Shown in pieces: positions 8,862 through 17,526 of a DNA stretch of 64,000 bases; the first letter of the stretch is position 1; the number at the start of each line of letters is the position of its first letter. The DNA is taken from the NCBI RefSeq assembly GCF_002237755.1, contig NZ_MWSJ01000021.1, positions 1 through 64,000 of the forward strand. Reading direction: 5' to 3'. The translations under genes were made by a program, and so were the position numbers. The stretch comes from Lysinibacillus sp. KCTC 33748 (GTDB lineage Bacteria; Bacillota; Bacilli; Bacillales_A; Planococcaceae). The notes under the pieces are model-generated. The model had not been told where the DNA came from. It saw only the letters and a program-made list of their open reading frames with translations, and made no database searches.

Positions 8862-9161
8862 ATGGATTTTAAAATGAATGAACAATTAGTAGATTGGATT
8901 ACACGTTTTCAAAAGGAAAAAGATATAGAGGCTCTCGCAAACTTAAAAGACTATTGCTACTATATGATTGAACCTTTAATTGAGGAGTTTACAGAGAAAT
9001 ACGGTGAAGATGCTGGGGAATTATTAAGATTAAAATGGGATAAGCGTTTTTATTTTATTTTTACTAAGTATCAATTAAATGTTGGACTGCCTTTAGATTC
9101 TTTCGTTAAAAATACGTACCGTTTTTATTTTATGCAAGTTTTAAAGAAGGCTGGCTATTGA
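8862..9161 (+). CDS. Small helical protein with sigma-region-2-like pattern
   Basis: 99 residues, all helical. The run EDAGELLRLKWDKRFYFIF then GLPLDSFVKNTYRFYF resembles the layout of sigma-70 region 2 (D/E-L box, then the compact F-x-x-Y/F helix). This is a weak resemblance, and no region 4 is present. TATAAT at 8833-8838 may serve as its -10. A second in-frame ATG at 8874 is possible. It could be a stand-alone sigma-like or RsoA-type partner, or simply an unrelated conserved hypothetical. Confidence 0.55.
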   Translation: MDFKMNEQLVDWITRFQKEKDIEALANLKDYCYYMIEPLIEEFTEKYGEDAGELLRLKWDKRFYFIFTKYQLNVGLPLDSFVKNTYRFYFMQVLKKAGY

Positions 9162-9205
9162 ACCAAATAGTAGGGAGTGTTTCAAAGTTGAACATGGCTC
9201 CATTA

Positions 9206-9248
9206 AAAAATCCTTGTCTCGTGTTAAAAGCGAGACAAGGATTTTTAG
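9206..9248 (+). terminator. Terminator after the 8862 gene
   Basis: AAAAATCCTTGTCTCG pairs perfectly with CGAGACAAGGATTTTT (16 bp). Downstream of the gene by 44 bases. Confidence 0.9.
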
Positions 9249-9310
9249 GTTTTATCATGCCCTTAGGCGGAAGATTAACTGCCTGTAAAAGCCTGATTAG
9301 TTTAGGCTAA

Positions 9311-9348
9311 TTCAGCAGTAGGGGATGAAGAAAACGCCTACTGCTGAA
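9311..9348 (-). terminator. Hairpin just past mrp
   Basis: TTCAGCAGTAGG and CCTACTGCTGAA form a 12-bp stem, 11 bases beyond the mrp stop. No T-run follows on the minus strand, so it may act as a 3' stabiliser rather than a terminator. The TTCAGCAG arm also occurs in the hairpin repeat at 16783. Confidence 0.5.
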
Positions 9349-9358
9349 AAAGTCCACT

Positions 9359-10405
9359 TTATTGATACATTAAATCTTCTGCAAGGTGGGTAAATACCTC
9401 ACCGATGATGGAGTCTTCGTCGTAAACAGAAGAGCCTGTATTTTCCTCAGGTTGCGCAAATGGAACTTGAGCAATGATACTTGTTTGAAGCTCATCTGCC
9501 AATTTTTCGGCGCCACCTTGACCGAATAGATAGTTCTTTTCACCATTCGAATTTTCAAAGTAAGCCATGTTTTCAACAACACCAAGAATCGAGTGTTTCG
9601 TATGTTGAGCCATCAAACCTGCACGAGAAGCAACATGGGAAGCTGCAAGGTGCGGTGTTGTGACAATAATTTCTTGTGCTTGTGGAATCATTGCCGCCAT
9701 ATCAATGGCAACATCTCCTGTACCAGGTGGTAAATCTATGAGGAGATAGTCTAATTCATCCCAATGTGTATTAACAAGGAAATTGCGAATCCATTTGTTA
9801 AGCATTGGACCACGCCACATGACAGGTTGGTTTTCGTTTGTGAAAAAACCCATCGACATGATTTTTACACCATGACTTATTACTGGAATAGCTGTTTGGT
9901 CAAGCATCGTTGGTTTTTGATGAATCTTCATCATAGCTGGAATACTAAATCCATATATGTCGGCATCTAAAATACCTACACGTTTACCAAGACGGGCAAG
10001 GGCCACTGCTAAGTTAATCGTCACAGTAGACTTACCGACGCCCCCTTTACCACTAGTAATTGCAATAAATTTGACACCAGAATCGGGTAGAAGCATTGTA
10101 GGCATACCTTTATCCGTAACTTTTTCTGATTTTAAAGAAGCTGTTAAACTACGACGTTCGTCATCTGTCATAGAACCAAATGTAATGGAGACATTTGTTG
10201 CGCCGATCGCTTTCAACGCTTCTTCAACATCTTGTTGGATTTTGGCTTTTAAAGGACAACCTTGAATAGTTAAGATAATATCAAGTGAGATATGCGTACC
10301 ATTGACTTGAATATTACGTACCATATTCAAGTCAACAATGCTTTTATGAAGCTCTGGGTCATCAACTTTCTGCAAAGTTTTTAAAATGTGCTCGTTCGTT
10401 AGCAT
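9359..10405 (-). CDS. mrp: Mrp/ApbC-type P-loop ATPase, Fe-S cluster carrier
   Basis: 348 residues. An N-terminal MIP18/DUF59 domain (1-75, with DPELHKSIVDLNMV and a Cys at 50) is followed by a P-loop ATPase with a deviant Walker A motif GKGGVGKST at 119-127, plus DADIYG and LPPGTGD. Family members bind and hand over iron-sulfur clusters; B. subtilis SalA is a related protein. It is the last gene of the run fdhF-DUF1641-mrp (13-base spacing to the gene before), which suggests a role in filling the many clusters of FdhF. That link is inferred from the operon only. Confidence 0.88.
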   Translation of the reverse strand: MLTNEHILKTLQKVDDPELHKSIVDLNMVRNIQVNGTHISLDIILTIQGCPLKAKIQQDVEEALKAIGATNVSITFGSMTDDERRSLTASLKSEKVTDKGMPTMLLPDSGVKFIAITSGKGGVGKSTVTINLAVALARLGKRVGILDADIYGFSIPAMMKIHQKPTMLDQTAIPVISHGVKIMSMGFFTNENQPVMWRGPMLNKWIRNFLVNTHWDELDYLLIDLPPGTGDVAIDMAAMIPQAQEIIVTTPHLAASHVASRAGLMAQHTKHSILGVVENMAYFENSNGEKNYLFGQGGAEKLADELQTSIIAQVPFAQPEENTGSSVYDEDSIIGEVFTHLAEDLMYQ

Positions 10406-10417
10406 ATAACCATCCTC

Positions 10418-10894
10418 CTATTTTAGGCCTTTGCCAAGCCCTTTTAAGAAGTGAGCGCCAAAATTTACAGCACGATTAACATCAGGGTCGTTTAGCATTT
10501 TGAACAGCTTAAAGGCACTAACTTTTTCATCAGATTCAACAGCTTTGTTTGCTTCATCTAAGCCAGAATTTAAGCCTTCAATTAGCTTTGTTGTTGTTTC
10601 TGGGTTCAGCTCGGTTAATGCTCCCGCAACACCCATTAAGTTGTTGATGATATTCGTAACAGGCTTACGAGTTAATTGTCCAAGAGCAATATGGGTAACC
10701 TCTTCTTTTGCTTCTAGTAGTTTCGTAGCTGCTTCTAGTGCTCCAATATCATTTAGTTCTGCCATGATCGTAAAGACCTGGTTAACCATTTCTTCATTTT
10801 CAGAAAGAAGTTGCTTTAAATTGTCTAGCTTTTCTTCCTTTAATTGTTCTTCTGTTTTTTGCGCTTTTTGAATTGTCGTAATTGGTGCTGCCAT
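10418..10894 (-). CDS. DUF1641 protein, YrhD-like
   Basis: 158 residues, helical, with the DUF1641 pattern NLMGVAGALTELNPETT and a glycine-rich C-terminus (FGAHFLKGLGKGLK). B. subtilis YrhD is the equivalent partner of the formate dehydrogenase-like YrhE. It sits four bases after the fdhF stop and 12 before mrp, so it is surely co-transcribed. It is thought to be a small accessory subunit of the formate dehydrogenase complex; the exact role is not known. Confidence 0.85.
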   Translation of the reverse strand: MAAPITTIQKAQKTEEQLKEEKLDNLKQLLSENEEMVNQVFTIMAELNDIGALEAATKLLEAKEEVTHIALGQLTRKPVTNIINNLMGVAGALTELNPETTTKLIEGLNSGLDEANKAVESDEKVSAFKLFKMLNDPDVNRAVNFGAHFLKGLGKGLK

Positions 10895-10898
10895 GAAC

Positions 10899-13832
10899 TC
10901 ACTCCCTTTCGTTAGTTGTTAAGTGAACGTAGCCAGGACGATTCCATTTGCGTTCTACCTCAACACCATTTTGTGGATGACGTTTTTTATAGCGCGGGTT
11001 TGTTCTAGGAAGTGGAGATTTTCCTTTTTGTTTCAATACTTCTACACGTACTTTTGTTTGTTTGTATGCAGGTGTCGATGTATTGATGTCTCCAGCTGGC
11101 CCTGTTAAGAAATTAATCGCCGAATCTTTGCTAACAGAGTTCATAGGTAAGAAAAGTTCATTTCCTTGTACGCGATCTGTTACTAGGGCATTTAATTTTA
11201 ATGCGCCTTGAGGAGACACTAAACGAAGAAGAGCTCCATCTTCAATGCCACGTTCTTTTGCTAATTCTGGTGATACTTCAACAAAAATTTCAGGTACTTT
11301 CGATTGAATACCTTTTGATTTATTTGTCATATTACCTTCATGGAAGTGTTCAAGCATACGGCCATTGTTAATATGGCAATCATATTGCGCTTCATATTCA
11401 ACCGGTCTGATCCAATCATTTAAAGCAAAACGAGCTTTTTTGTCAGGGAAGTTAAAACCATCTTCATATAGTAATGGTGTGTCTTTACCATCATGGCTAC
11501 CCCAACAGAAGCTACCCCAATTTTCTAATACATCATAGTTCGCTTGCGAGAAGAATGGAGCAAGACTAGCCATTTCAGCAAAGATTTCACTTGGGTGACT
11601 GTAATTCCAGTCAGCACCTAGGCGACGTGCTACTAATTGAAGGATTTCCCAATCGGCTTTTGATTCACCAAGTGTTGGTAATACTTGATATAGTCGTTGT
11701 ACACGACGCTCTGTATTCGTGAAAGTACCTTCTTTTTCAAGAGAAGGTGCTGCTGGTAAAATAACATCCGCATATTGTGCTGTACGTGAAAGGAAGCAAT
11801 CTTGTACAACAAAGAAGTCTAATTGTGAAAGTACTTTATCTACATGGTTAGCATCGCAATCTACAAGTGCCATATCTTCCCCAACTAAATACATTGCTTT
11901 CATTTTACCTTCCATGATAGCATCTAACATTGCCATATTCGTACGACCTGGTTCAGGTTTGATATTCACACCATATGCTTCTTCAAATTTCTTACGTGCT
12001 TCGTTGTCTATTACTTTTTGATTACCTGGTAATAGATTTGGTAGTGTACCCATATCACAAGCACCTTGAACATTGTTGTGACCACGAAGAGGGTAGGCAC
12101 CTGCACCTGGACGACGATAGTTACCAGTAGCTAGAAGTAGGTTAGAAATTGCAGCTGATGTATATGAGCCACCTGTATTTTGTGTGACACCCATACCCCA
12201 AAGTACACATGTACCGTCAGCATCACGAATCATTTCAGCAACATTTATCAACGTTTCTTTTGAAATGCCCGTTTCTTTTTCTGCATATTCTAATGTGTAT
12301 GTTTCAAGTACATCTTTAAAATCATCAAAGAAGTGCACGTTCTCTTTAATGAAGGCTTCATCATGCCAACCTTGATCGATCATATATTTTGTAACGGCCA
12401 TTAACCATACTTGGTCTGTTCCTTGTTTTGGGCGCATGAAAATATCAGAACGCTCAGCCATTTCATGTTTACGAACGTCGGCAACAATTAATTTTTGACC
12501 GTGTAACTTATGTGCACGTTTTACACGAGTAGCTAAAACAGGGTGACCTTCTGCAGGGTTAGCCCCAACAATAATAACAAGGCCGGCTTTTGCGATATCT
12601 TTGATCGTTCCAGCGTCGCCACCTATACCAACTGTGCGTAGTAGGCCATCTGTAGCTGGAGATTGACAATAGCGTGAGCAGTTATCAACGTCGTTTGTTT
12701 CAAATAATTGACGTGCCATTTTTTGAATTAAGTAGTTTTCTTCATTTGTAATTTTTGAAGAAGAAATAAAGCCGACAGAACCAGAACCGTGTTCTTTTTG
12801 AATGCCACCTAGTTTAGTAGCAATTAAGTCAAGAGCTTCATCCCATGAAGATTCAACAAATGCATCATTTTTACGAATTAATGGTTTTGTAATTCGTTCT
12901 TCAGAGTTGATGAAGTCCCAACCGAATTTTCCTTTTACACAAGTAGAAATTGCATTTACAGGACCGTCAGAAGGTTGCACTTTTAAAATTTTGCGGTCTT
13001 TTGTCCAAACTTCGAACGAACAACCTACGCCACAGAAAGTACAAACTGTTTTTGTTTTCTTCGTCCGTTTACTACGCATAGCAGCCTCGACTTCAGAAAC
13101 AGCGAAGATACCGCTATAACCAGGCTCAACTTCCTTAATTAAATTAATCATCGGATCTAATGTATCTTGCTTAAGCCCAGTCATAAAACCAGCTTCACCA
13201 AGCATTGATTTTTCCATTAATGCGTTACATGGACAAACGGTAACACATTGCCCACAGCCTACACATGAAGAATCGTTAATGGCAACGCCTTCATCCCATA
13301 CTACTTTTGGTCTTTCCGCTTCCCAGTCAAGAGATAATGTTTCGTTAACTTGTAAGTTTTGACAAACCTCTACACATTGTCCACATGCGATACATTGGTT
13401 TGGATCGTATCGATAAAATGGGTGCGACATGTCTACTTCGTGAGGTTCAACTTTTGGTTGATAAGGATATTTTTGATGTTCGATTTCCATTAATTCTGCT
13501 GTGTTATGTAATGTACAATTACCGTTGTTATTATCACAAACTGTACAATACAGCAGGTGGTTTTCTAATAGACGATCCATCGCTTCCGTTTGTGCAGCTT
13601 TCGCTTTATCAGAAGTAAGTTGGATATCCATGCCGTCTATAGCTTTTGTTGAACAAGAGCGAACTAACTGTCCGTTTACTTCAACGATACATGTATCACA
13701 AGTTTTGATAGGGTCAACAGATGGTACATGACAAATTTGTGGGTGGGCGATGCCATTTTGATTAATGGTATCAAGTATTGTAGCTCCCTCTGCTACATTA
13801 TACGATTGGCCATTAATGTTAATTTTACTCAA
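10899..13832 (-). CDS. fdhF: Molybdenum formate dehydrogenase catalytic subunit (YrhE-type)
   Basis: 977 residues. An N-terminal 2Fe-2S ferredoxin-like domain (1-80, CHVPSVDPIKTCDTC) is followed by the His/Cys segment HLLYCTVC, two 4Fe-4S clusters (CIACGQCVEVC and CVGCGQCVTVC), then the molybdopterin oxidoreductase core with its own cluster (VCTFCGVGC) and a C-terminal guanylate-binding domain. The metal ligand is cysteine (SRYCQSPATDG, near residue 389), not selenocysteine. It oxidises formate to CO2, passing electrons to a partner not identified here. First gene of a three-gene minus-strand run. Its length fits YrhE/YjgC-type enzymes. Confidence 0.93.
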   Translation of the reverse strand: MSKININGQSYNVAEGATILDTINQNGIAHPQICHVPSVDPIKTCDTCIVEVNGQLVRSCSTKAIDGMDIQLTSDKAKAAQTEAMDRLLENHLLYCTVCDNNNGNCTLHNTAELMEIEHQKYPYQPKVEPHEVDMSHPFYRYDPNQCIACGQCVEVCQNLQVNETLSLDWEAERPKVVWDEGVAINDSSCVGCGQCVTVCPCNALMEKSMLGEAGFMTGLKQDTLDPMINLIKEVEPGYSGIFAVSEVEAAMRSKRTKKTKTVCTFCGVGCSFEVWTKDRKILKVQPSDGPVNAISTCVKGKFGWDFINSEERITKPLIRKNDAFVESSWDEALDLIATKLGGIQKEHGSGSVGFISSSKITNEENYLIQKMARQLFETNDVDNCSRYCQSPATDGLLRTVGIGGDAGTIKDIAKAGLVIIVGANPAEGHPVLATRVKRAHKLHGQKLIVADVRKHEMAERSDIFMRPKQGTDQVWLMAVTKYMIDQGWHDEAFIKENVHFFDDFKDVLETYTLEYAEKETGISKETLINVAEMIRDADGTCVLWGMGVTQNTGGSYTSAAISNLLLATGNYRRPGAGAYPLRGHNNVQGACDMGTLPNLLPGNQKVIDNEARKKFEEAYGVNIKPEPGRTNMAMLDAIMEGKMKAMYLVGEDMALVDCDANHVDKVLSQLDFFVVQDCFLSRTAQYADVILPAAPSLEKEGTFTNTERRVQRLYQVLPTLGESKADWEILQLVARRLGADWNYSHPSEIFAEMASLAPFFSQANYDVLENWGSFCWGSHDGKDTPLLYEDGFNFPDKKARFALNDWIRPVEYEAQYDCHINNGRMLEHFHEGNMTNKSKGIQSKVPEIFVEVSPELAKERGIEDGALLRLVSPQGALKLNALVTDRVQGNELFLPMNSVSKDSAINFLTGPAGDINTSTPAYKQTKVRVEVLKQKGKSPLPRTNPRYKKRHPQNGVEVERKWNRPGYVHLTTNERE

Positions 13833-14320
13833 GGTGATTTCCTCCTTTTGTTCTTAGAGACTTTTTTGGCAACAGGTTAATACTGGGGATAAACCGAGAA
13901 TAGGACTGCGAGTTTTTTATGTTGAATGTCTTGTTCATTTAAAAAATGGTCTTGTTATAATGTCATTTCCCGATGTATCCAATTTCTACACTAAGATAGA
14001 TGAAGAAACATGTATCACGAGTTGTTATTGCTGATATTGCTGAAAAATAAAAAAATCCACCATGAAAAGGCACGTTTAAAACATGCTGATTCGTCATGGT
14101 GGATAAAATTCTTAACAGGCCTTGCTAAAAATTCAATCTACTTTTATTTTTTATTCAATATAACTATAGAATATAAATATTAAAACCACCATGCCAAAAG
14201 TTCAAACCTATTTGTATAAAACCATGACATAAGAATCAAAATACTTTCATTCCATACATAATATCACTTATTATAGCCTTTTCAGCTAAAATGGACAATA
14301 ATTATAATAAAAATTATTGA
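13833..14320. other. Gap between fdhF and mpsC-like gene
   Basis: The divergent promoter region. It contains a minus-strand terminator-like hairpin at 14050-14107. No coding sequence seen. Confidence 0.4.
14040..14107 (-). promoter_or_regulatory. Terminator-like hairpin in the fdhF leader
   Basis: ATCCACCATGA pairs with TCATGGTGGAT (11 bp) across a 29-base loop, and on the minus strand it is followed by a T-run. No minus-strand gene lies upstream, so if fdhF is transcribed from further right this hairpin sits in its leader, about 220 bases before the start. It may be an attenuator. Confidence 0.5.
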
Positions 14321-14321
14321 T

Positions 14322-14336
14322 TGAGAATAATTATCA
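14322..14336. promoter_or_regulatory. Fur-like box
   Basis: TGAGAATAATTATCA differs by one base from the core TGATAATNATTATCA of Fur/PerR-type sites. It is 114 bases before the mpsC-like start and upstream of the mpsC-fdhD-moaA run, suggesting iron control of that operon or of divergent fdhF. Confidence 0.6.
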
Positions 14337-14449
14337 TTGAATATTTTCTCTTTAATTTTTATTTAAGTTGCTATATTATTAACAAACTATAAGGGTGACC
14401 CCCATGAACATAGGATAAAAAGATTAATTACGTTGGGAGAATCGTTAAA

Positions 14450-14797
14450 ATGTCAAAAAAAGTGCATGAATTCAACGACATTATTCGAAAACTACGAAAA
14501 GATATATTTGGAAAAGGACCGGAGCGTATTCATACGGTTTTCATCGAGAACATGGCTGTGTCAACTTTATATGGGAATATCACACCGACAGAAAAATTTA
14601 TTGCGAGTACACCTGAAGGGTTAAAAATGGTCCATGCTGCACGTACTAGGATGATTCAAGATTTGTATACTAAATCACCTCCAGAAGGAATGGAAGAACT
14701 GATGGGCACTAAGTTACTCCATTTATTTTCAGATATTAAAATTGAAGAAGATTTTGCTATTTCCGTATTTGTTTTTGAAAATAATATTAGTGAATAA
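14450..14797 (+). CDS. MpsC/DUF2294 family protein
   Basis: 115 residues of the DUF2294 family, also named MpsC in Firmicutes. Landmarks are GKGPERIHTVFIENMAVS near the start and AISVFVFE near the end. The name comes from the staphylococcal mpsABC locus, where MpsA/MpsB form a cation-dependent carbonate/bicarbonate system; no mpsA or mpsB is seen here. GGGAG lies 11 bases before the ATG. It lies 12 bases ahead of fdhD in the same direction, so it likely belongs to formate metabolism in this organism (inference). Confidence 0.75.
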   Translation: MSKKVHEFNDIIRKLRKDIFGKGPERIHTVFIENMAVSTLYGNITPTEKFIASTPEGLKMVHAARTRMIQDLYTKSPPEGMEELMGTKLLHLFSDIKIEEDFAISVFVFENNISE

Positions 14798-14809
14798 AGG
14801 GGATGCCAT

Positions 14810-15640
14810 ATGGAGCGAGCGGTAGCTAGAGACATAATACGTGTTGAAGGTAATCAAATCAAAGAAATAAAAGATACTGTTGTTACAGAATATGCTGTGA
14901 CAGTGAAGATTAATGAGCAAGAATTTGTGACGATGGTTTGCACACCAGAGTATGTAGAAGATATGGTTATTGGCTATTTGGCTTCTGAACGAATTATTCG
15001 TAATTACGATGATATTGAAGAAATTTGGCATCAAGAAAAAGAAGGCTTTGTACATGTTAAAACAAAGCGTGTGAATCCTTACTTTCAACAAATTCAAAAT
15101 AAACGTTACATAACTTCTTGTTGTGGCATGAGCCGTCAAGGTTTTGTTTTTGCTAATGATGCATTAGTAGCAAAAACAATGGAAGGCATTCATGTGCGTA
15201 TTACAACAGATGATTGTTTTCGTTTAATGCGCGATATGCAAGATTTGGCTGAAATCTTCAAACAAACTGGTGGTGTTCATAATGCAGCACTATGTGATAC
15301 GAATGGAGTTTTATTAAGCCGAATGGATATTGGGCGCCATAATGCCTTAGATAAAATTTATGGTTATTGCCTAAAAAATAATATTAGCATTCAGGACAAA
15401 ATTATCGTGTTTAGCGGAAGGATTTCATCAGAAATTTTACTTAAAGTATCGAAAATTGGCTGTGAAATTGTTTTGTCCAAATCTGCTCCTACAGAATTGG
15501 CATTGCAATTGGCAGAGCAACTCGGTATTACGACGGTAGGCTTTATTCGCCAAAGTACACTTAATATTTATACACATAAGGAACGTATTCATTTACCTAC
15601 AAATGAGTTAGAGCCCCCGGACGCAATTACTCCAAGGTGA
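14810..15640 (+). CDS. fdhD: FdhD, sulfurtransferase for formate dehydrogenase maturation
   Basis: 276 residues. Transfers sulfur to the molybdenum cofactor before it is put into formate dehydrogenase. The catalytic cysteine pair is in TSCCGMSR (around residue 105), with TGGVHNAAL and DIGRHNALDK, all conserved family motifs. The last residues (EPPDAITPR) and the stop lie in a copy of a dispersed repeat that occurs again at 17006, so the native end may have been replaced. It lies between the mpsC-like gene and moaA in one direction. Its partner FdhF is divergent. Confidence 0.92.
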   Translation: MERAVARDIIRVEGNQIKEIKDTVVTEYAVTVKINEQEFVTMVCTPEYVEDMVIGYLASERIIRNYDDIEEIWHQEKEGFVHVKTKRVNPYFQQIQNKRYITSCCGMSRQGFVFANDALVAKTMEGIHVRITTDDCFRLMRDMQDLAEIFKQTGGVHNAALCDTNGVLLSRMDIGRHNALDKIYGYCLKNNISIQDKIIVFSGRISSEILLKVSKIGCEIVLSKSAPTELALQLAEQLGITTVGFIRQSTLNIYTHKERIHLPTNELEPPDAITPR

Positions 15641-15647
15641 AATTGAT
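15617..15647 (+). repeat. CCGGACGCAATTAC repeat, copy 1 (covers fdhD stop)
   Basis: 31 bases that match 17006-17036 at 28 positions, in the same orientation. It provides the final codons and stop of fdhD. Confidence 0.75.
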
Positions 15648-15670
15648 CAAAATGAAAGGAAGAGATTAAA

Positions 15671-16687
15671 ATTACTAATCTACGAGACCAACTACAAAGA
15701 CCATTAAGAGATTTGAGGATATCAGTAACAGACCGTTGTAATTTTCGTTGTCAATATTGCATGCCTGCAGAAGTATTTGGTCCTGATTATGCTTTTTTAC
15801 CGTCCGATAAAATATTGAGTTTTGAAGAAATCGAACGATTAGTAAAGATTTTCGTTTCATTAGGTGTGAAAAAAGTGCGCATTACTGGCGGTGAGCCTTT
15901 ACTACGTCGTGATTTGCCAAAATTAATTGAACGTATACATCGCATAGTTGGAGTAGAGGATATTGCTTTAACGACCAATGGCACATTGTTGAAAAAATAT
16001 GCAAATGAATTGGCGCGAGCTGGTTTATCACGAGTAGCTATTAGCCTAGATTCTCTAAACGAGGAACGCTTTTTCGAGATGAACGGTCATCGAGGAAAAG
16101 TGAAAGCGGTATTAGAAGGTATAGAAAAAGCAGCAGAAGCAGGTTTACAAGTTAAGATCAATATGGTCGTTCAAAAAGGAAAAAATGACCAAGATATCGT
16201 TGCGATGGCAGAATATTTTAAAGAGAAACAGCATATTCTTCGCTTTATTGAATATATGGATGTCGGTAATTCAAATGGATGGCGGCTAGATGACGTTCTG
16301 TCGAAGAAAGAAATCGTTGACCAAGTCCATCAATTTTCTCCACTGCATCCTGTCGACCCTAATTATAAAGGGGAAGTAGCTACTCGTTATCAATATGAGG
16401 ATGCCAAAGGTGAAATTGGCGTGATATCATCTGTAACAGATTCTTTCTGCTCAACGTGCTCGCGTGCCCGTATTTCGGCAGAAGGAACATTATATACGTG
16501 TTTATTTGCAACAGAGGGAACGAGTTTACGAGAATTATTAAGGTCTGGGGAAGATGATGAAACTATTACCCAATGCATTTCGAATGTGTGGGAAAATAGA
16601 AAAGATCGCTATTCCGATGAACGAAATGAACAGACGATGGAAAAACGAAGAAACTCAAAAATTGAAATGTCACACATCGGTGGTTAG
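15671..16687 (+). CDS. moaA: MoaA, GTP 3',8-cyclase (radical SAM)
   Basis: Radical SAM enzyme that begins molybdopterin synthesis from GTP. N-terminal cluster motif [16 protein letters not shown] for SAM, a C-terminal second cluster ([10 protein letters not shown] ... C), and the typical C-terminal GG (HIGG). The conserved segment [15 protein letters not shown] starts well upstream of the first ATG/GTG/TTG, which is a TTG at 15713 inside it. Between the stop at 15653 and that TTG, only ATT codons can start; ATT at 15671 follows GGAAG with good spacing. Translation from there gives 338 residues, normal for MoaA. The start is therefore inferred. Confidence 0.85.
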   Translation: MTNLRDQLQRPLRDLRISVTDRCNFRCQYCMPAEVFGPDYAFLPSDKILSFEEIERLVKIFVSLGVKKVRITGGEPLLRRDLPKLIERIHRIVGVEDIALTTNGTLLKKYANELARAGLSRVAISLDSLNEERFFEMNGHRGKVKAVLEGIEKAAEAGLQVKINMVVQKGKNDQDIVAMAEYFKEKQHILRFIEYMDVGNSNGWRLDDVLSKKEIVDQVHQFSPLHPVDPNYKGEVATRYQYEDAKGEIGVISSVTDSFCSTCSRARISAEGTLYTCLFATEGTSLRELLRSGEDDETITQCISNVWENRKDRYSDERNEQTMEKRRNSKIEMSHIGG

Positions 16688-16752
16688 ACAAAATAGAGTG
16701 ATATTAGTTGGTACTAGCTTGTTAGTATTAGTGACTTATAGTTAAAGAGCAG

Positions 16753-16783
16753 AAAAAAAACGGCACAATAATGCCGGATTTTT
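16753..16783 (+). terminator. Terminator of moaA
   Basis: CGGCA and TGCCG form a short GC stem extended by A/T pairs, then TTTTT. About 70 bases after the moaA stop. Confidence 0.65.
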
Positions 16784-16906
16784 ATCTTCATTCAGCAGAA
16801 AACTACTACCTAGAAGGTGGTGATATGGATGCGTATGAGGTTTTTTTCAGTGGGTGTCCAAGTACCTGCTGAGTGAAGATAAAGCCTCCGGCGGATGTCA
16901 CGGATT
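16783..16906. repeat. Inverted-arm repeat family, copy A
   Basis: TATCTTCATTCAGCAG (16783-16798) pairs with CTGCTGAGTGAAGATA (16866-16881) at 15 of 16 positions. It is followed by GCCTCCGGCGGATGTCA. A diverged relative is at 50306-50420. Confidence 0.6.
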
Positions 16907-17005
16907 TTCAAAGGAATGAATATAAGGATGTTAGCCTAAAACCTTCGCATCCTGCGAAAACGGCTAACTGACCTGCATCCTGCAGGCCTTAGCACAATTC
17001 AAAAT

Positions 17006-17036
17006 CCGGACGCAATTACGCCAAGGCAAAATTGAT
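17006..17036 (+). repeat. CCGGACGCAATTAC repeat, copy 2
   Basis: 28 of 31 bases match 15617-15647, same strand. Together the two copies bracket moaA as direct repeats about 1.4 kb apart. Confidence 0.75.
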
Positions 17037-17043
17037 TTGATGT

Positions 17044-17526
17044 TTATTTATGCACAAAGTCGCCACTTTTTCCGCCTGTTTTTTGAACAAGGTAAGTTTC
17101 TTTAATGACCATAGACTTGTCGACTGCTTTACACATATCATAAAAAGTCAGTGCAGCAATGGATACAGCAGTTAGTGCTTCCATTTCGACACCTGTTTTA
17201 CCACTACATTTCACTGTAGCTTGAATGTGTAGTTCGTAACCAACCTCTGCTTTTGTATAGTCAAATTGAAGGTCGGTTCCTTGTAACATAATCGGATGGC
17301 ACATTGGGATAATATCAGCCGTTTTTTTAGCACCTATAATCCCAGCAATTTGTGCCACATGAGTTGGGTCGCCTTTTTTTATGCCTCCTTGTTGGATGGC
17401 TTCATAGACCTCATCAGATAACGTGATTGTACTGCGAGCGATCGCTGTACGGTTTGTGCTTGTTTTTTCTGAAATGTCGACCATTTTAGGACGACCTTCT
17501 TCGTTCCAGTGTGTAAAATTACTCAT
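17044..17526 (-). CDS. moaC: MoaC, cyclic pyranopterin monophosphate synthase
   Basis: 160 residues; works after MoaA to form cyclic pyranopterin monophosphate. Landmarks: MVDISEK near the start, MCHPI with the catalytic-site His, and [17 protein letters not shown] near the C-terminus. Start is ATG 17526, with AAAGGA eight bases before it; an upstream in-frame extension into mobA has no ribosome site. It overlaps the mobA stop by eight bases (ATGAGTAA), so translation is coupled. Last gene of the minus-strand run moaB-mobA-moaC. Confidence 0.93.
   Translation of the reverse strand: MSNFTHWNEEGRPKMVDISEKTSTNRTAIARSTITLSDEVYEAIQQGGIKKGDPTHVAQIAGIIGAKKTADIIPMCHPIMLQGTDLQFDYTKAEVGYELHIQATVKCSGKTGVEMEALTAVSIAALTFYDMCKAVDKSMVIKETYLVQKTGGKSGDFVHK

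Larger units (their letters stand above)
16688..17043. other. Gap between convergent moaA and moaC, filled with repeat
   Basis: Contains the terminator at 16753, a repeat with long inverted arms (16783-16881), and the CCGGACGCAATTAC copy at 17006. No gene seen. Confidence 0.6.

Noticed and set aside
10500-10871. Long plus-strand frame opposite the DUF1641 gene
   Set aside because: Shadow of the minus-strand gene in the clear fdhF operon.
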